Positions 10,428 through 22,850 are shown, counted from the first letter of the stretch. The stretch: 64,000 nucleotides of DNA from Ciborinia camelliae (GCA_025890175.1 JANPYM010000009.1:765650-829649), one strand, 5' to 3'. The notes: a model not told the origin generated them from the sequence alone. Program-made: numbers and translations.

Positions 10428-13269
10428 GACGCTGCATCTGGTATGCCGATGACTTTTGGACCCCACACTCAAGGCTGAGTAATATTCTCCGAAACTACGG
10501 AGTCCTTTTGGCATACCTAGAGTGCAAATTATAGGATGATATGATGATAGGATGATCTACTGATCCACCGCAGAAAAAGATGGGTGAGACAATAATAATA
10601 CAGTAGTACCGGTATCATATCAGATAAAACCGTTAGAACTTAGATTAGGTACCGGTATTCTTCAATTTCTGATTCTGAGATTGACCAGAACTATCTGATA
10701 CAATCATGATATGATGGTACAGACAGGACAGGACAGTACAGTACAGTACAGTATGAAAATAGTTGTTGACATTATACATTATCATTCCGATACAATGCAA
10801 CATACTCCGTCCTGTCACTTGGAATCATAAAAGATGAGTACAGTACGGACGGATATATATATATACCTACCTACCTATGTATATCGTTAAGCATTCCTTC
10901 CATAGCTGAGAAGATCAGAAGTGAGCAAAACAGAACAGGGCAAAACAGCTGGAGGGCAGAATACCTAGGGCGTGAACCAAACTTTCGGAACTCGAGGGTG
11001 CCAGCCTACCTTTCAGGTATTGAAAAGAAGAATAATATTTCGCCCCCATCAGCTTATTAAAAACCTGGTCAAAATCTCATCAAATCTAATGCCGTCTTAT
11101 GATTATGATTGTGATTATGCTCATGACCATGACCAACCTAAGGGATGGATCATCATAATGAGCCCGTTTTGGCAATGAAATGACAAATCGTAACATCAGG
11201 TCAGGCCGGGACTCAGAACATCATCAATATCATCACGTGATATTTCTATTTATCTTAAAAAATGTATGATTGGAGTGATTGCTTTGCGTTACTTTGAAAA
11301 GATGATGAGATGATGTGTTGGAAAGGAGAAAGATCTATCTTACAGATTACTATAAAGCCATACATACGAAATGGAAGGGCTGGTGATGATGGGGAAATCA
11401 TGTCACACTTACACTCATTTTGCATGCCACTTTTAGCAATGAGCAACCGAGAATCTCAATGAGCGAAGGTACCGTATTGCGAAGCAGAATCCTGTGAAAT
11501 AAACGTGACATTTAAAACCAATTGGTGCATTTGTAAGAATGAATGAATCACCAGTGAATGAATCATTACTATAGTACAACACAGTTTTATATTATATGAT
11601 TTGTAGAGAAGACCCGACAGAAATGATTTCGTGTATTGTCATCATTTGTTAATACCGTAGCTACTGTAAAGTCAGTCAGTACCGGTACCGGTAGAAATGG
11701 CAGCAAGTAAATGAATGAATACATCTTATCAATAAAATACCTAATTATACATCAATATATCATTTTGAGTTAATATTGAACTCTGATATCAAAAGCAGCA
11801 TGAGTGAGAGTCCAATTATAGATTAGTTCAATTGAGAGCCTTGCTCTGACTGGTGACGATATAATTAACTTTACTTGCCACTTTAGATAACCGAATCTCT
11901 TCCTGTCAGCTTTGATGTTGATAATTTTTGAAACATTTATTTCTATTTGAAGTGAAAATCATGAAAATCGTGAAGGTCTTCTATCTTTTTTATCTTTTCC
12001 CATCAAAAGCGGCGGAAGTAGCAGGCTGAAGCTAAGATCATTTATAGATTAGTTTATACAAAACTTCAACCTGATTGGCTCTTACACAATTCTTCCACTT
12101 TTTTTCTCCCCTTCTCTATCAATGATTGAACTATCGTCTCCCTCTTCCTCTCCGTCTTCCTCTCCCAAGAGTTAAAAAAAACTTACCTCCTCTTATATTG
12201 CTCTTATTGCTCTCTCCAATTCTCTTTTCATTTCAATCACCACATCCCGTGACAATTGGAAAGAATAATCAACGGGTTCTGATTCTAACCAAACTCATAT
12301 ATTGCCTTAAGGTTTACTTTAATATCTTGTCTTTTTTTGGTGGTGCAGCTATTCCAATTGTTACCTACTTTCTCTTAATTCCACTCCTTATTTTTGTGGC
12401 GAATATCATACATATCCTGGTTCGACTTCCTCCGATCGTCCTCTCTTCACACCCCCCCTTCCCCCCTTCCCCCCCAAAAACCAAACACAAACACATCAAT
12501 CAAAAAAGAGAGAGAGAGAGAAGAATATTAGAGAACATTTAGAACGCCGCACGCACTGCACGCACTGCACGTACCGCACGCACCGCACCTTCCTCTCGGG
12601 GGTAGATTATATCACGCCGACGTATTTCTCAGTCTTAGTCTTAGTCCATCCAAACCCCCCAAACCCACCTTGGAAACCCATCACATCAATACTATCCATC
12701 CATCCATCCATCAATCTACACCTGCAACCACGACCCCCGAAATATTTGAAGGCTCGACCACGGACAACAACAATATTATTTACCTTTAATAATTGCATGG
12801 TGAATATCTTCTCTTGCGCAATCTCATCTCATCCCATCTCTTCTCGTCCCATCCAAGCAAAAGCAAAAGCAAAAGCATTTCAATCCTCATAATCAATCTT
12901 CAGTCGCTTTTGCTTCTCGCACTAAAACACGCCCGGAGTTTATCGCATTTGACTTCCATTAAAAAGGTTCCCCCCAAGACACAGACACTTCAGTTACACC
13001 AAAAAATCACACTTCAACTCATTCAAAACTACACAAGCTGGCGCGCCACGTACAATTACAATAACATTAAAAAGTCGGAATATTCACAACGATTTTTCTC
13101 GGTTTCGTCCATTCAAACCCCTCTGCCGTGCGACATTTCGCCTCCAACCGCTTCGCGTCAGAAAGCTGTGGCTGACGGACGGTTTTTCCTCTTTCTTACG
13201 GGTGTTGGATTGTAAAGTTGACGCTCACATTCACCTATTACTACTCGATCGCGTTCAGTGTCTGCGACG

Positions 13270-15769
13270 ATGAATAACGTCAATATGTCCGGCATGCCAA
13301 ATATGGGCGGTCCAGTCGGAGGTGGTATGCCCATGAATAATGGGGTAGCTGGTGGTTCTGCCCGTCATTCTACGAGCAATGATAACAACCGATCGCAACT
13401 TAATACCTACATCTACGAATACTTTCTGAAGAGTGGCATGTACGATTGCGCCAGAACATTATTGAATCATGAACAGATCAATGTCGTCAAAGATAGCCCC
13501 GGCCGTGGCGACGCGGAAGATGGAGATGATTCTAAAGATGATATTGATTCAAAGAGACCTAATGATCTCCCTCGGCCAAATCTTCCCAAGGAATGCCCGG
13601 AAAGTTGCTTTCTCTACGAATGGTTTTGCCTTTTCTGGGATATGTTCAATGCTCAGCGGGGCAAAGGAGAAGCACGAAATGTTCTTTCATACGTCGCATT
13701 TACACAGGTATTTTAACTTTCGAGGTTCACATGAGCAATTACTAAATCCCTCGTAGCAATCGCGCCTGAAAACAGAGCAACATCAGACACAGCTTCGTGG
13801 CATGAGTCAGATGAATGCTGGCGCACCTTATGGTCGTATGGGCCCGGGTGGTATGATGGCTCAAAACGATCTTCCACTAAAGGCGATGATGAATGGTAGA
13901 GCCAGTGGACCGTGAGTAACCATCTTCACAACTATACTAATACTAACCATTACGTGTGATAGAAGCCCCCAGCAATTGCAGCAAATGCAGCAAATGCAAA
14001 TGCAAAAGCAGCAACAACAACAAGCTATGCAAAGAGAACCTTCCGATGGCAACCAACAACGGGCTCAATCCCCAGGATCTACCGAGAATGCCCCATCTCC
14101 ATCAAAGAGACCTCGACTTGATGGACCCCCCTTTAATGGACAAGGTGGAATGGCACCTAATGGAAGAGGACAACCTACTGGAATTACAGGCCAACAGGTG
14201 GGAGAAACCGGCCCCAGCAATACTGTTCAAGCGGCTCATTTGCAACTTTCAAATGGTATCGATTCAAATCTGACAGCTCAGCAGTTCCAAGGTGGTTTCC
14301 AAGGCCAAAACCCTACACAGAACAACAACAACCTTCATGCATACCAAGCCAAATTGTCCCAACAACAACAGAAACAAATGCCCAATGCACCCGCTGGAGG
14401 GCCTCCAAACCAAGGATCGCCCATGATGACACAAGGCTCTGATAATGCCATGGCATATGGTTACGTCGCAGGTGAAATCGGTCAGAATGGTGTAAGAGGC
14501 GCCCCAGGTGGTCAACAGGGTGGCCAGCAAGGTAATCATGCGTTGCAAGATTATCAAATGCAATTGATGTTACTAGAACAGCAGAACAAAAAGAGACTTA
14601 TGATGGCACGCCAAGAACAGGAAACCGTTCGTCCTGATGGTCAAGGCGGACCCGGTGGCCCTGGTATGGGACCCAATGGTCCAAACTTCCAACAAGGAAC
14701 TTCACCACAAAGTGGTGCCCGATCGGTTAACTCGCCAAATCCAAGTGAGCAGATGAAGCGAAGAACTCCTCACATGAACAACCCAGGCATTCCATCGCCT
14801 CTGCCTGAAGGTCAAAATAGAGGATCCCCAAGTGCAATGACCTTCATGGGACAAGGTGGACCAATGGATGCAGGAATGAATGCGCAATACTACAAGATGA
14901 ATGGTATGGATGGTAACATGATGCAAAATGGCATGCGCCCACCTAGTTCCCACCCTGGCGGGTTTAATCCACAAGGCATGTCACAACAACAAATGATGAT
15001 GGCACGACAACAAGCTGGCTGGCAAAACGGTCCAAATGGCGCTGCTCCTATGGTTGCCAATCCTTCTCAAGGTCCTCCACAAGCTATGGGCACACCCCAG
15101 CAACGAAACATGCCTCCGCCCGCAGCTCCTGCCAATGCGAGCGCGAATGGACGAACTCAACCATCGTCCCCTCAAGGTAGCACTGCTGCACCTCCTACAC
15201 CACAGCAATCGAATAAAGCAAATCCCAAGAAGAAGAATGAGACCAAGGAGACAAAAACAAAGGTAAATTTCTTAGCGTTTAATGGATATTTTTGTAGAAA
15301 TGTTGACATTGATGACAGCGGGCTACAAAGAAAGGATCCGCCGCAAACCTCAATGCTGGTGCTACACCCTCCGCCGACCCAACCCAAGAAGCCGCAACCC
15401 CTACCCCTGCGACCCCGATCACCCCGATACACGCAAAAGGTTTCTCGAATACGAATGGTGCTGTACAACCCGTCAATGGTCAACCTATGGCGACTGCCCC
15501 GAACGCTGGAGTTTCTGTACCGCAGTCTGATCCTCTGACTTCATTCCCCATAAACGAACAGGTATGTTCATCGCATTTTGATATTTTGTATCAATATTAA
15601 TACTTGATAGTTTGATATGCTCGAATTCCAAAATCCCATGGGTGGAAGTACAGATGTTCTTGATAACTTCGATTTTGATTCATTCCTGAACGATTCCACT
15701 GCTGGTCCTGATGACAACTATAACTTTGACGGCTTCTTGGGAGACAATGAAATATCCGAGGCTGTCTGA
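13270..15769 (+). CDS. somA: LisH-domain transcriptional activator, SomA/Som1/Flo8 family
   Basis: Exons 13270-13707, 13757-13911, 13963-15262, 15319-15561 and 15611-15769 close in frame to 764 residues. A LisH dimerisation motif sits at about residues 43-70 (QLNTYIYEYFLKSGMYDC). Next come a conserved block ending the first exon, a very Gln/Asn/Gly/Met/Pro-rich middle that includes a QMQKQQQQQ run, and an acidic C-terminus rich in Asp and Phe (DNFDFDSFLND) that fits an activation domain. In Aspergillus, Magnaporthe and yeast (Flo8), relatives act with a PtaB/LUG-type partner downstream of cAMP-PKA to control adhesion, conidiation and virulence; that is family knowledge, not seen here. The ATG at 13270 was preferred to an in-frame GTG at 13258. 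The splice acceptor at 15318 is required: the nearer AG at 15297 leads to an immediate TGA. The upstream DNA suggests a long C/T-rich leader. Confidence 0.88.
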
Positions 15770-17907
15770 AGTAACTCGGGTGCATAGGGTCAATTTTCCG
15801 GCGTTTTCGAGCATACTTTGGCGTTTATCGGATCATACCACTTGGAACTTCCCCGGCGTATTGATTGTCAATGTGAAAAAGAATCTGAACTTCAGAAAGG
15901 GTTAGAAATGGGGTGGTGGTTGTTGCAAGTGTCTAAAAAAACCTCTTTTTACATAAAACATAACACGATCGTGTGATGTTGGATAGGAATCAATGGAGGG
16001 AATGATTTCATTTTGTGTTTATGCTATTATACTTTTGATCAGTCAAAGGAAGTACTTAATTATTTGCCTCACATTATGTCTCGCAATGCGCTCGGCACTT
16101 TTTACTGGGCAAAGTTGTGAGGTGGGAACTGGCGTTACTTTGTTAAATGGTTATTTTATCGTGTTTATTCTTTGCCGCATTTTCATCTGTATTGGAAGGG
16201 CTATTGGGATCTCTTGGGGGTTGGGAGGAATCCTGTGTAATTATCATTGATGGGTCTATTTATCTATTTTTTTATAGCGCGGCTTTATTACTGGGGGAGA
16301 CCACCAACAAGACTCATTTTTTCCCCCAGTCAATGCAATTGGAGCAACAACATCAACATTTTCCATGTTTTACAGGTTCCGGTTCAGATCTCGGATGGTG
16401 AGATGGTAGTTGGTGAATTTTTAAAAGTAAAAAAAATCGGAATTCTACATTTGGGTTTGAAGAGTTTATTCGAAAGTATTCGAATATTCCTTGGTGAACT
16501 GTAAAATGACTTGATTTTATATGTTATGATATGAAGGATGGGGGAATGGGGGAATGGGGGAATGGGGGAATGGGGGAATGGGGGAATGAATGGTATTGCT
16601 CAAGGGGCTCGCTCGGTAATGCGAAGCAGCGAAGGGCGTGGATTTGATGTGTGGATGTGTGGATGTGTGGATGTATGTATTACACTACCGTAGATTAGTG
16701 GGGAGAGGGGGGGAGGGAGGGAGGAAGGGGGTGGTATGCAGAGAGCTTTTCTTTTCTTTTTTTTTCTTTTTCTTTTTCTTTTTATTTCGTTCTACGAGTA
16801 CTTGCTTACTCTTCTTATGGTTGGTTATACGTACGTACATACATAGGTATATACATACATAAGATTACATACAAGGAGGGGACGCTGCACCTTGAAGCGC
16901 TGCTTCTTTTTTTGAGTTGATAAATTTGATAAATTTGATATTTGTGAATGGTTGGTTGGTTGGTTGGTTTATTTTGCATGTATATATGTATGTATGCATA
17001 TATGTATGTATATATGTATGCATAGCTGGAGGTAGGTAGGTAGGTAGGTAGGTAGGTATTATTGGGTACGGTATATGGTATATAATCACTTGAAGTCAAA
17101 ATTCATTGGATTTTTCTTCTTGAATCTTGAAACTTCCAAGTTTTTTTGGGGGGTTTTTTATTTGTTTTTTTAAATGGTGTTGTTATAATGACTTTTTGGG
17201 TTTTATATTTTTGGGGGGGTTCTCTTTCTTTCTTATAATTATAATTATGATTATATATACATAGTCTTGATTGTTGTGTTTATCGAGTTACTAGAATGAA
17301 TGTCTATTTACGTGTCTATTTATTTCAAATGGAAAAATATGTAAATATGATACAATACAATACAATACGATACAATATAATACGATACATTTTCTTTTTC
17401 GAAATGTTTACCATGATATTTGATTGGTTGGGTGGATGGGTGGATGGGTGGGTTGAAGGACCGTGACTTCTCGGGCTCCAGAGTTTGAGTTTGAGTTTGA
17501 TTTAGGGGGGTTTTTTGAAGGAAGAATGGATGGATGGAAGGAACTTCGCCTGGTGTGTTGTGTTGTATTGTATTGTATTATTGTTGGGAGGGGTTTTGGT
17601 GATGTGTATAGTGTATAATGTATAGTGTTTAGTGTTTAGGAAGAAGTTTAGGGTTGTGTGTTTTATTTCTATGAGGGGGGATCTACGATTACTAGGTATG
17701 ATTATACATATCTTGTAGAGGTTATTGTAGATTATATTCGTAGGTAATATGATGTACTAGTAGCTGACTGTTGCGATATAATTGAATTAGATATGTGGTT
17801 ATGCGCTAGGCATTCCACGCACTTATCCGCTCGTCGTCGCACTCAACCTACCTCCTAATCATCAATCAATATTACTTCTTTTGCATACACCTATATCATG
17901 ATATAGA
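15770..17907. other. Intergenic region, SomA 3' flank
   Basis: No supported gene. It probably contains the SomA 3' UTR. Further on are simple repeats: GGGGGAAT at 16543-16588, TATG/TATA near 16980-17025, GGTA at 17030-17058 and a TACAA/TACGA run near 17350-17390. Confidence 0.55.
16543..16588 (+). repeat. GGGGGAAT octamer array, about six copies
   Basis: Six near-perfect copies place six runs of five G at 8-bp spacing on the + strand, enough for a stable G-quadruplex. The array lies about 0.8 kb after the SomA stop codon. Confidence 0.8.
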
Positions 17908-17910
17908 CCA

Positions 17911-19304
17911 TCACCAACGAGGTGATACCAACACTGACATTTGTTCCAACAGGAAATTTTCTTTACGAGAGTCAATCATGTTCATGATTTCCTGGATGGA
18001 AATACGCTCTTCTGGTTTCCATTTCAGTATCCTTGTCAAAAGATCTTCCATCTGTAAAGCCTCCTCCTCTGGTACTTTAGTCCCATTCGGTTCCAGCATC
18101 TCAGCACAATTTCTCCCTGGGTCATCTTCGTCTTCATCCTAAGCACCAATGTCAGCTATCATCTCATCTATTACATATTTGTTAGCTCTGACAATTCCAC
18201 AATCCCAAATCTTTTTTGGCTTCCCATCATCGTCAAAAAATAAGCGGCGATTTTCCCACGTTGACCACCATGGCTCGGGTGGACGTCCAAATGCTTGTAA
18301 TATTTGCCGTAGTATATCATCTTTTGTCCCAATCCAGTCTCCAAAAAGTTGGGCGCCGCCTCTGATCTCGAAAAGTTCACATCCGAGGGCCCAGATATCA
18401 GAGTGGAGACTCATCTTAGAATCAAAGATGACCTCTGGAGCAGAATATGACATTGTTAGATGGATGTCATTTGGATTAGATGGTGAACTGTCTGAAGGAA
18501 ACGCACAGCCAAAGTCAACAAGCAGAATATCTTCGGATAGAAATTGTGGATTGAGAAGTGAACATGGCTGCACTATATATTTAGGGGCTGATTCTCCTGT
18601 TGCCGATCCAGAGATACTCATAATACCGTCTTTTTGTGGCTGACCCCAGCGCTCGTAGATTTCTTCTTCTGACCAAGTATCGATAGAATCATTGAGTCTA
18701 CATAAAACGTTTGAGGCAGTGGTCGCTTGTCAAGTAATCAGAACGCAACTGGCCAAATAGAAATGGTCCAAGGCCCACCCACCTCCGTGACAGAAGCCTT
18801 GAAAATGACCAAATTCCAAGGCTTGTACTGCTTGTTTTGCGACTTTGAGAGCGAGCTGTTCTTTTAACCTCCGACTTCTGGCTACAGCACCAGGTGAGTA
18901 GTTCAACGAAACGATGCTTGGGCCTGCAACCTGTGGAACGAGACAGACATGCCGTCCATTAGGTCCCTCAATCATAAAAGTATCCAGCAGAGAGACAACA
19001 TGATCCTGCCCCGGATGACCTGTAGACCCATTGCCAATTCCCGCAGCACCGCCAGCTCGTTGCAATCTTGCCGTCCGCTGGCAACGATGATCTTCAAAGC
19101 AACATAGCGCTCGACAAGTTTGTATATGGCTAACCAGACGGTTGAGAATCCTCCGTACCCAAGTTTATGAATGACCTTGTATCGGCCTTTAATTTCATCT
19201 CCTATATGGATAGCGTGAAAGCCCCCCGGGATGTACTTCTCTATTTCCTCGACGTCATCAAGTGCAGACGGCCGATGTTGACGGGTAAGTGATTTACACG
19301 TCAT
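17911..19304 (-). pseudogene. SRPK-like protein kinase, broken by a frameshift and an in-frame stop
   Basis: Read on the minus strand from the ATG at 19304, the product begins as a fungal SRPK-type kinase: glycine loop LGYGGFSTVWLA, VAIK-like YVALK, helix-C Glu in NELAVLREL. At the CCC at 19027-19029 the homology leaves the frame; one extra base there would restore it, so a one-base loss is inferred. The neighbouring frame continues with HPGQDHVVSLL and reaches the catalytic loop. A 57-nt GT-AG intron (18726-18782) keeps the frame; across it the loop reads HGATTASN, with Ala where HxD has the catalytic Asp. The magnesium motif VDFGCAF, the APE motif and the SDIWALGCELFE block follow. A TAG at 18139-18141 then interrupts the kinase; the same frame continues to 17911 with C-lobe sequence (LLTRILKWKPEERIS). 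Two disabling lesions plus a changed catalytic residue argue for a pseudogene; sequencing error could explain one lesion, less easily all. Confidence 0.8.
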
Positions 19305-20599
19305 TATGTACTTTCAAAGGTGGAAAAACAGATGTTGTAAAATCGGCAATATAATGCAGAAAGATATCTTAATGTCATAAGATTTAAAAGAAAATTTCAA
19401 GCATTTATTCAAATATTGGTTGGAGGAAAAAAGCAAGCGGGACTGCCGTTGGAATGTATTGGAGGTGGTGCATTACTTCCCCGTCACGTGTCATAGCCAT
19501 ATGGCCAGCATGAATGCGGCGTTTTAGAAAGACCTAAGCAGACGGTTGGCCAACTCCAACTCCTCACGACATAGTCACAGGGGGAGCTATGATATAATGG
19601 GTTTTCGGAAGAGGAGCTGGTTGTTTGGGGAGGGGGTGGAAGGGTTTTGGAATAAAGGGGAAGGCAGATGAGAAAGAGGGTGGACCAGATGAGTGTGGTA
19701 TCTTTTGGGATGTGTCTTTGTCGTTTTCCCACAGCATATTGTTGTTAAGGGTTAGGCCCTTAAAAAAAGCTCCCCCGGGTATGGAAGGGATAACGATCTA
19801 GGTGTTGCCTATTAGTACCTGCCTTAAGTATCGATTCATGATTACCCGAGCAATTAATTGATCCCCTGTCGGGGATCATCGATAGCTGGAGCTTCCGGGT
19901 TAGTACTACTAGGACCCTTACGGACCATATAAATATTCGCGGTCCATCGAACTCTTTCTTTTCTTATTTTATACCTAGTCTAGCTAAATCAATTCTATCG
20001 GGACTCCGTATATATTTATTACCTAGGTATTTTTACATGCTTCGGGACTCTCTCAATACAAAAAACAACGTAATCTAGATCCTTTCCTCTTTCTTAAAAC
20101 AATGTAATAAAAAGGCGGTATCCGCAATGGAATTAAAAAAGCGAATTATCTAACGGAAAAGAGCGGGTTCTAAACGAGTATTTATCTGCAGCTTATGCCC
20201 TGTGGTATGTAGTATGTATGTACAGTAATATATGAAATGATACAATATAAAGAGGATGGGATGCCCCATCCATCTTTTTTCGATACAAATGCATGGGATG
20301 AAAATAAAGTGAATGATCTGATGATTACATCCCCTGTTGCCCGTTACAGTTACACGAATGAAGATAATATAAGTTGTGGGAATTTGGGATGAGAATTGAG
20401 GCAAAGAGAATTTATACATATACCAGCTACTGATATTGTAATAACCTAGATCGAACGGGTTTTCTTCTCTCTACTTTTTTTTGTTTAACTTTTGAATTTT
20501 TGAACAAATCATCGTTATTCTGTCGTTTTGTAGGTCTTTTTTGAGGGGAAATTGTTGGGCCATCATCTTCATTTACATTTACATCTATCTATCATTATC
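19305..20599. other. Intergenic region between the kinase pseudogene and the MOSC gene
   Basis: No gene supported. It includes a short palindrome GATCCCC-TGTC-GGGGATC near 19860 and a TACCTAGGTA palindrome near 20020. The last 150 bp are T-rich, then CATCTA-rich, as expected of the promoter and leader of the next gene. Confidence 0.5.
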
Positions 20600-22850
20600 A
20601 TGGTCATCACCTCTACAACAACCACATCTACATCTCCATCTCCATCCACCAACATAATGGAACCCAGAGCCCTCTCAATACGCACAGATGCGGATGAGGA
20701 AGAATCGACGTCTATGGCGGCACCAACCGATCTCCGCGAGCCGTTTGAAAAAGATACGATTTTGGAAGTGAGAACCAGTAAGATGAAGAGAATGGAGGGA
20801 TTGGATTTGTGGACGGGAATCTATAAGGAGGTTAGAAAGGGGAGAGTTTGGGTTGGGAAAGGGGGAGATTTTGGACTCGAGGGGGATAAATCTGATTTGA
20901 CTTTTCGTGAGTGCGGGTTTCTTTGGGGTTTGGTTTTTATAGAGGGATAGTTGGGGTATGGATGATTTGCGCGGGGGGTGTTGTTGTGTGATGGGAGAGG
21001 GAGAGCGGGTGGTATGTGAGATGTGATATGTGGGAAATAAGAAATAAAATACTAATAAATGGCATTATTCAAAAATAGATGGAGGGATCGATAAAGCCAT
21101 CCATCAATATTCCATGCATCATTACGCAACATGGAGAGAAGAGTTTCCGGAGGCGGGGGAGAGGTTTAGACCGGGGGCTTTTGGGGAAAATATGTCAGTA
21201 GTGAAACCTAACCCTTTTATCTTTTCTTCCTATCCTATCGAACTCACGAAAGCATCCATTCTTGATTATTGGATTGTGGTAACCGATGTTCATGACAGTG
21301 TTACGAGAGGAAATATGAATGAGAGGAATATATGTATAGGTAGGTACTTGTATACCAATCATCATGAGCGTTGAGATGGAATATGATGAAATGGGATGAA
21401 AAGTAAGAAGTCTAATTCGACATGCGTCTACTGTATAGGTGATATCATATCCATCGGAGAAGGATCTTCAAACGTGCTATTGCAAGTTAGTCTTCCGCGA
21501 CAACCATGTTTCAAACTCAACCACCGATTTGGAATCAAGAAGTTCACTCGGGAAACGACGTCCAAATCTAGGACCGGGTGGTATTATCGAGTTTTGAGAG
21601 AAGGATACATAGAAGCAGGTATGGAAATGCGCTTGCTTGAAAGAAAATACCCCGAGTGGAATATAGCCAGGATCCAATATTATCTGCATAATGAAGGGAA
21701 GGAAGATGTAGAGATTCTGGAGGTGTTGAAAGGAATTGATGTTTTTGGGAAGGAATGTAAAGAAAGTTTCGCGAGGTTGATTGAGGAGGTTAGGAAAAAG
21801 GAAATCAAGAGAATACCCGAAATTTGGAGGGAGTTTGAAGTTGTGGAGAAGAAATGGGAGACGAAATCGGGGAGGATCGTGGGATTAATTCTTTCTCGAA
21901 TTTTTGATGGTGATTCTTCTCCGCAGAATAAAGATGAGGAGAAACAAGAAGAAGAAGAAGAACTCGATCCCGGTACATTCGCCCGCATCAAACTCGCCAA
22001 TGGCCTCATCCGCTCTTATTCCATTGTCTCGGGAACAACGCGCAAATTCCGTCTCGGGATCGCATTTTCGGATGCAAGTAAAGGTGCCTCGAAATATATC
22101 CATGAGGTATTGAAAAAGGGGGATAGGATTCATGTGGGGAGAATCAACGTCAGTGTGCCCATGCAGAGTCAAGCTAGTATTCGAATTTTTATTGCGGGGG
22201 GGATTGGGATTACGGCGTTCATGTCGCATGTGGATGTTTGTGAGGCGGTGGGTTGGGATTATCAGGTGCACTATGGGGTTAGGGGAGAGGGGGATGTACC
22301 GTTTGAAATTTGTATGGGAGGTGAGGGGGGAGCGGGGAAAGAAGGGGGAGGGGAGGGAAAGAGGAAGAGGAAGATTCAAATATATGATGGGGGAAAGGGA
22401 GAGAGGGTTGATATTGAAGGGCTGTTGAGGGCGAGAAAATGGAATTCTATGGTTTATGTTTGTGGACCGCAGAAAATGGTGGATGAGGTTAGACGGGTGG
22501 CAAAGACTTTGGGAATCGGCGAGGATGAGTTGCATATTGAGGCTTTTGATATGATCAAAGGGGGTGATAGGTTTGATGTAGAGGTTAGGAAGGAAGGTGA
22601 AGGGAAGGAGAAGGATAAGAAGGGACAGAAATTGGTGGTTGGAGAAGAAGAGAGTTTATTGGAGGTCCTGAGAGAAGCTGGATGGGATATTGATAGTAGT
22701 TGTGAGGTGGGCAATTGCGGAACCTGCAGAGTGAAAGTTTGTGAGGGGAAAGTGGAACATAGGGGAAGTGGTTTGGGAGAGGCGGAGAAGAAAGATGTCA
22801 TGTTGAGTTGTGTTTCCAGGGGGGTGGGACATATTGTTATTGAGGTCTAA
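20600..22850 (+). CDS. MOSC domain fused to FNR-type reductase and plant-type [2Fe-2S] ferredoxin
   Basis: Exons 20600-20906, 21079-21193, 21299-21339 and 21439-22850 give 624 residues. Residues about 75-300 are a YiiM-type MOSC domain: LTFHGGIDKAIHQY, FGEN, then MNERNICIGD, and RQPCFKLN, whose Cys (about residue 178) is the expected molybdenum-cofactor ligand. From about 325 follows a phthalate-dioxygenase-reductase-like module: flavin-binding RSYSIVSG, nucleotide-binding GGIGITAF, CGPQKMVDE. The C-terminus is a ferredoxin with C-x4-C-x2-C (SCEVGNCGTC) and the fourth Cys in LSCVSR. Such a chain could pass electrons from NAD(P)H through flavin and iron-sulfur to the molybdenum site, reducing N-hydroxylated compounds as YiiM/YcbX/mARC proteins do; the substrate is unknown. 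A Gly/Glu/Lys-rich insert lies near residues 447-467. Exon 2/3 splicing uses a GTCAGT donor; that 105-nt intron has no stop and is a multiple of three, so this junction is the least certain. Confidence 0.85.

Larger units (their letters stand above)
4774..13269. other. 8.5-kb region without a recognisable gene
   Basis: The first few hundred bases are probably 3' UTR of the zinc-knuckle gene. Beyond that no open frame shows family resemblance; the long frames at 6066-6717 and 7096-7478 are translations of simple repeats. From about 12100 to 13269 the strand becomes C/T-rich with few G, typical of a fungal promoter and long leader, and belongs to the SomA gene. It includes a short repeat of CACGCACTG type at 12544-12590. 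If the transcript starts early enough, an ATG at 12797 opens a 31-codon upstream ORF ending at 12892. Confidence 0.6.

Noticed and set aside
12126..12542. 138-codon Leu/Pro/Ser-rich frame on the + strand
   Set aside because: It starts at a non-ATG codon and lies in the C/T-rich upstream region of SomA, where pyrimidine-rich DNA gives Leu/Ser/Pro frames by composition.
19740..20170. Possible solo LTR or retroelement remnant
   Set aside because: Short palindromes and a distinct composition caught my eye, but I found no matching terminal repeats, primer-binding site or second copy in the window.
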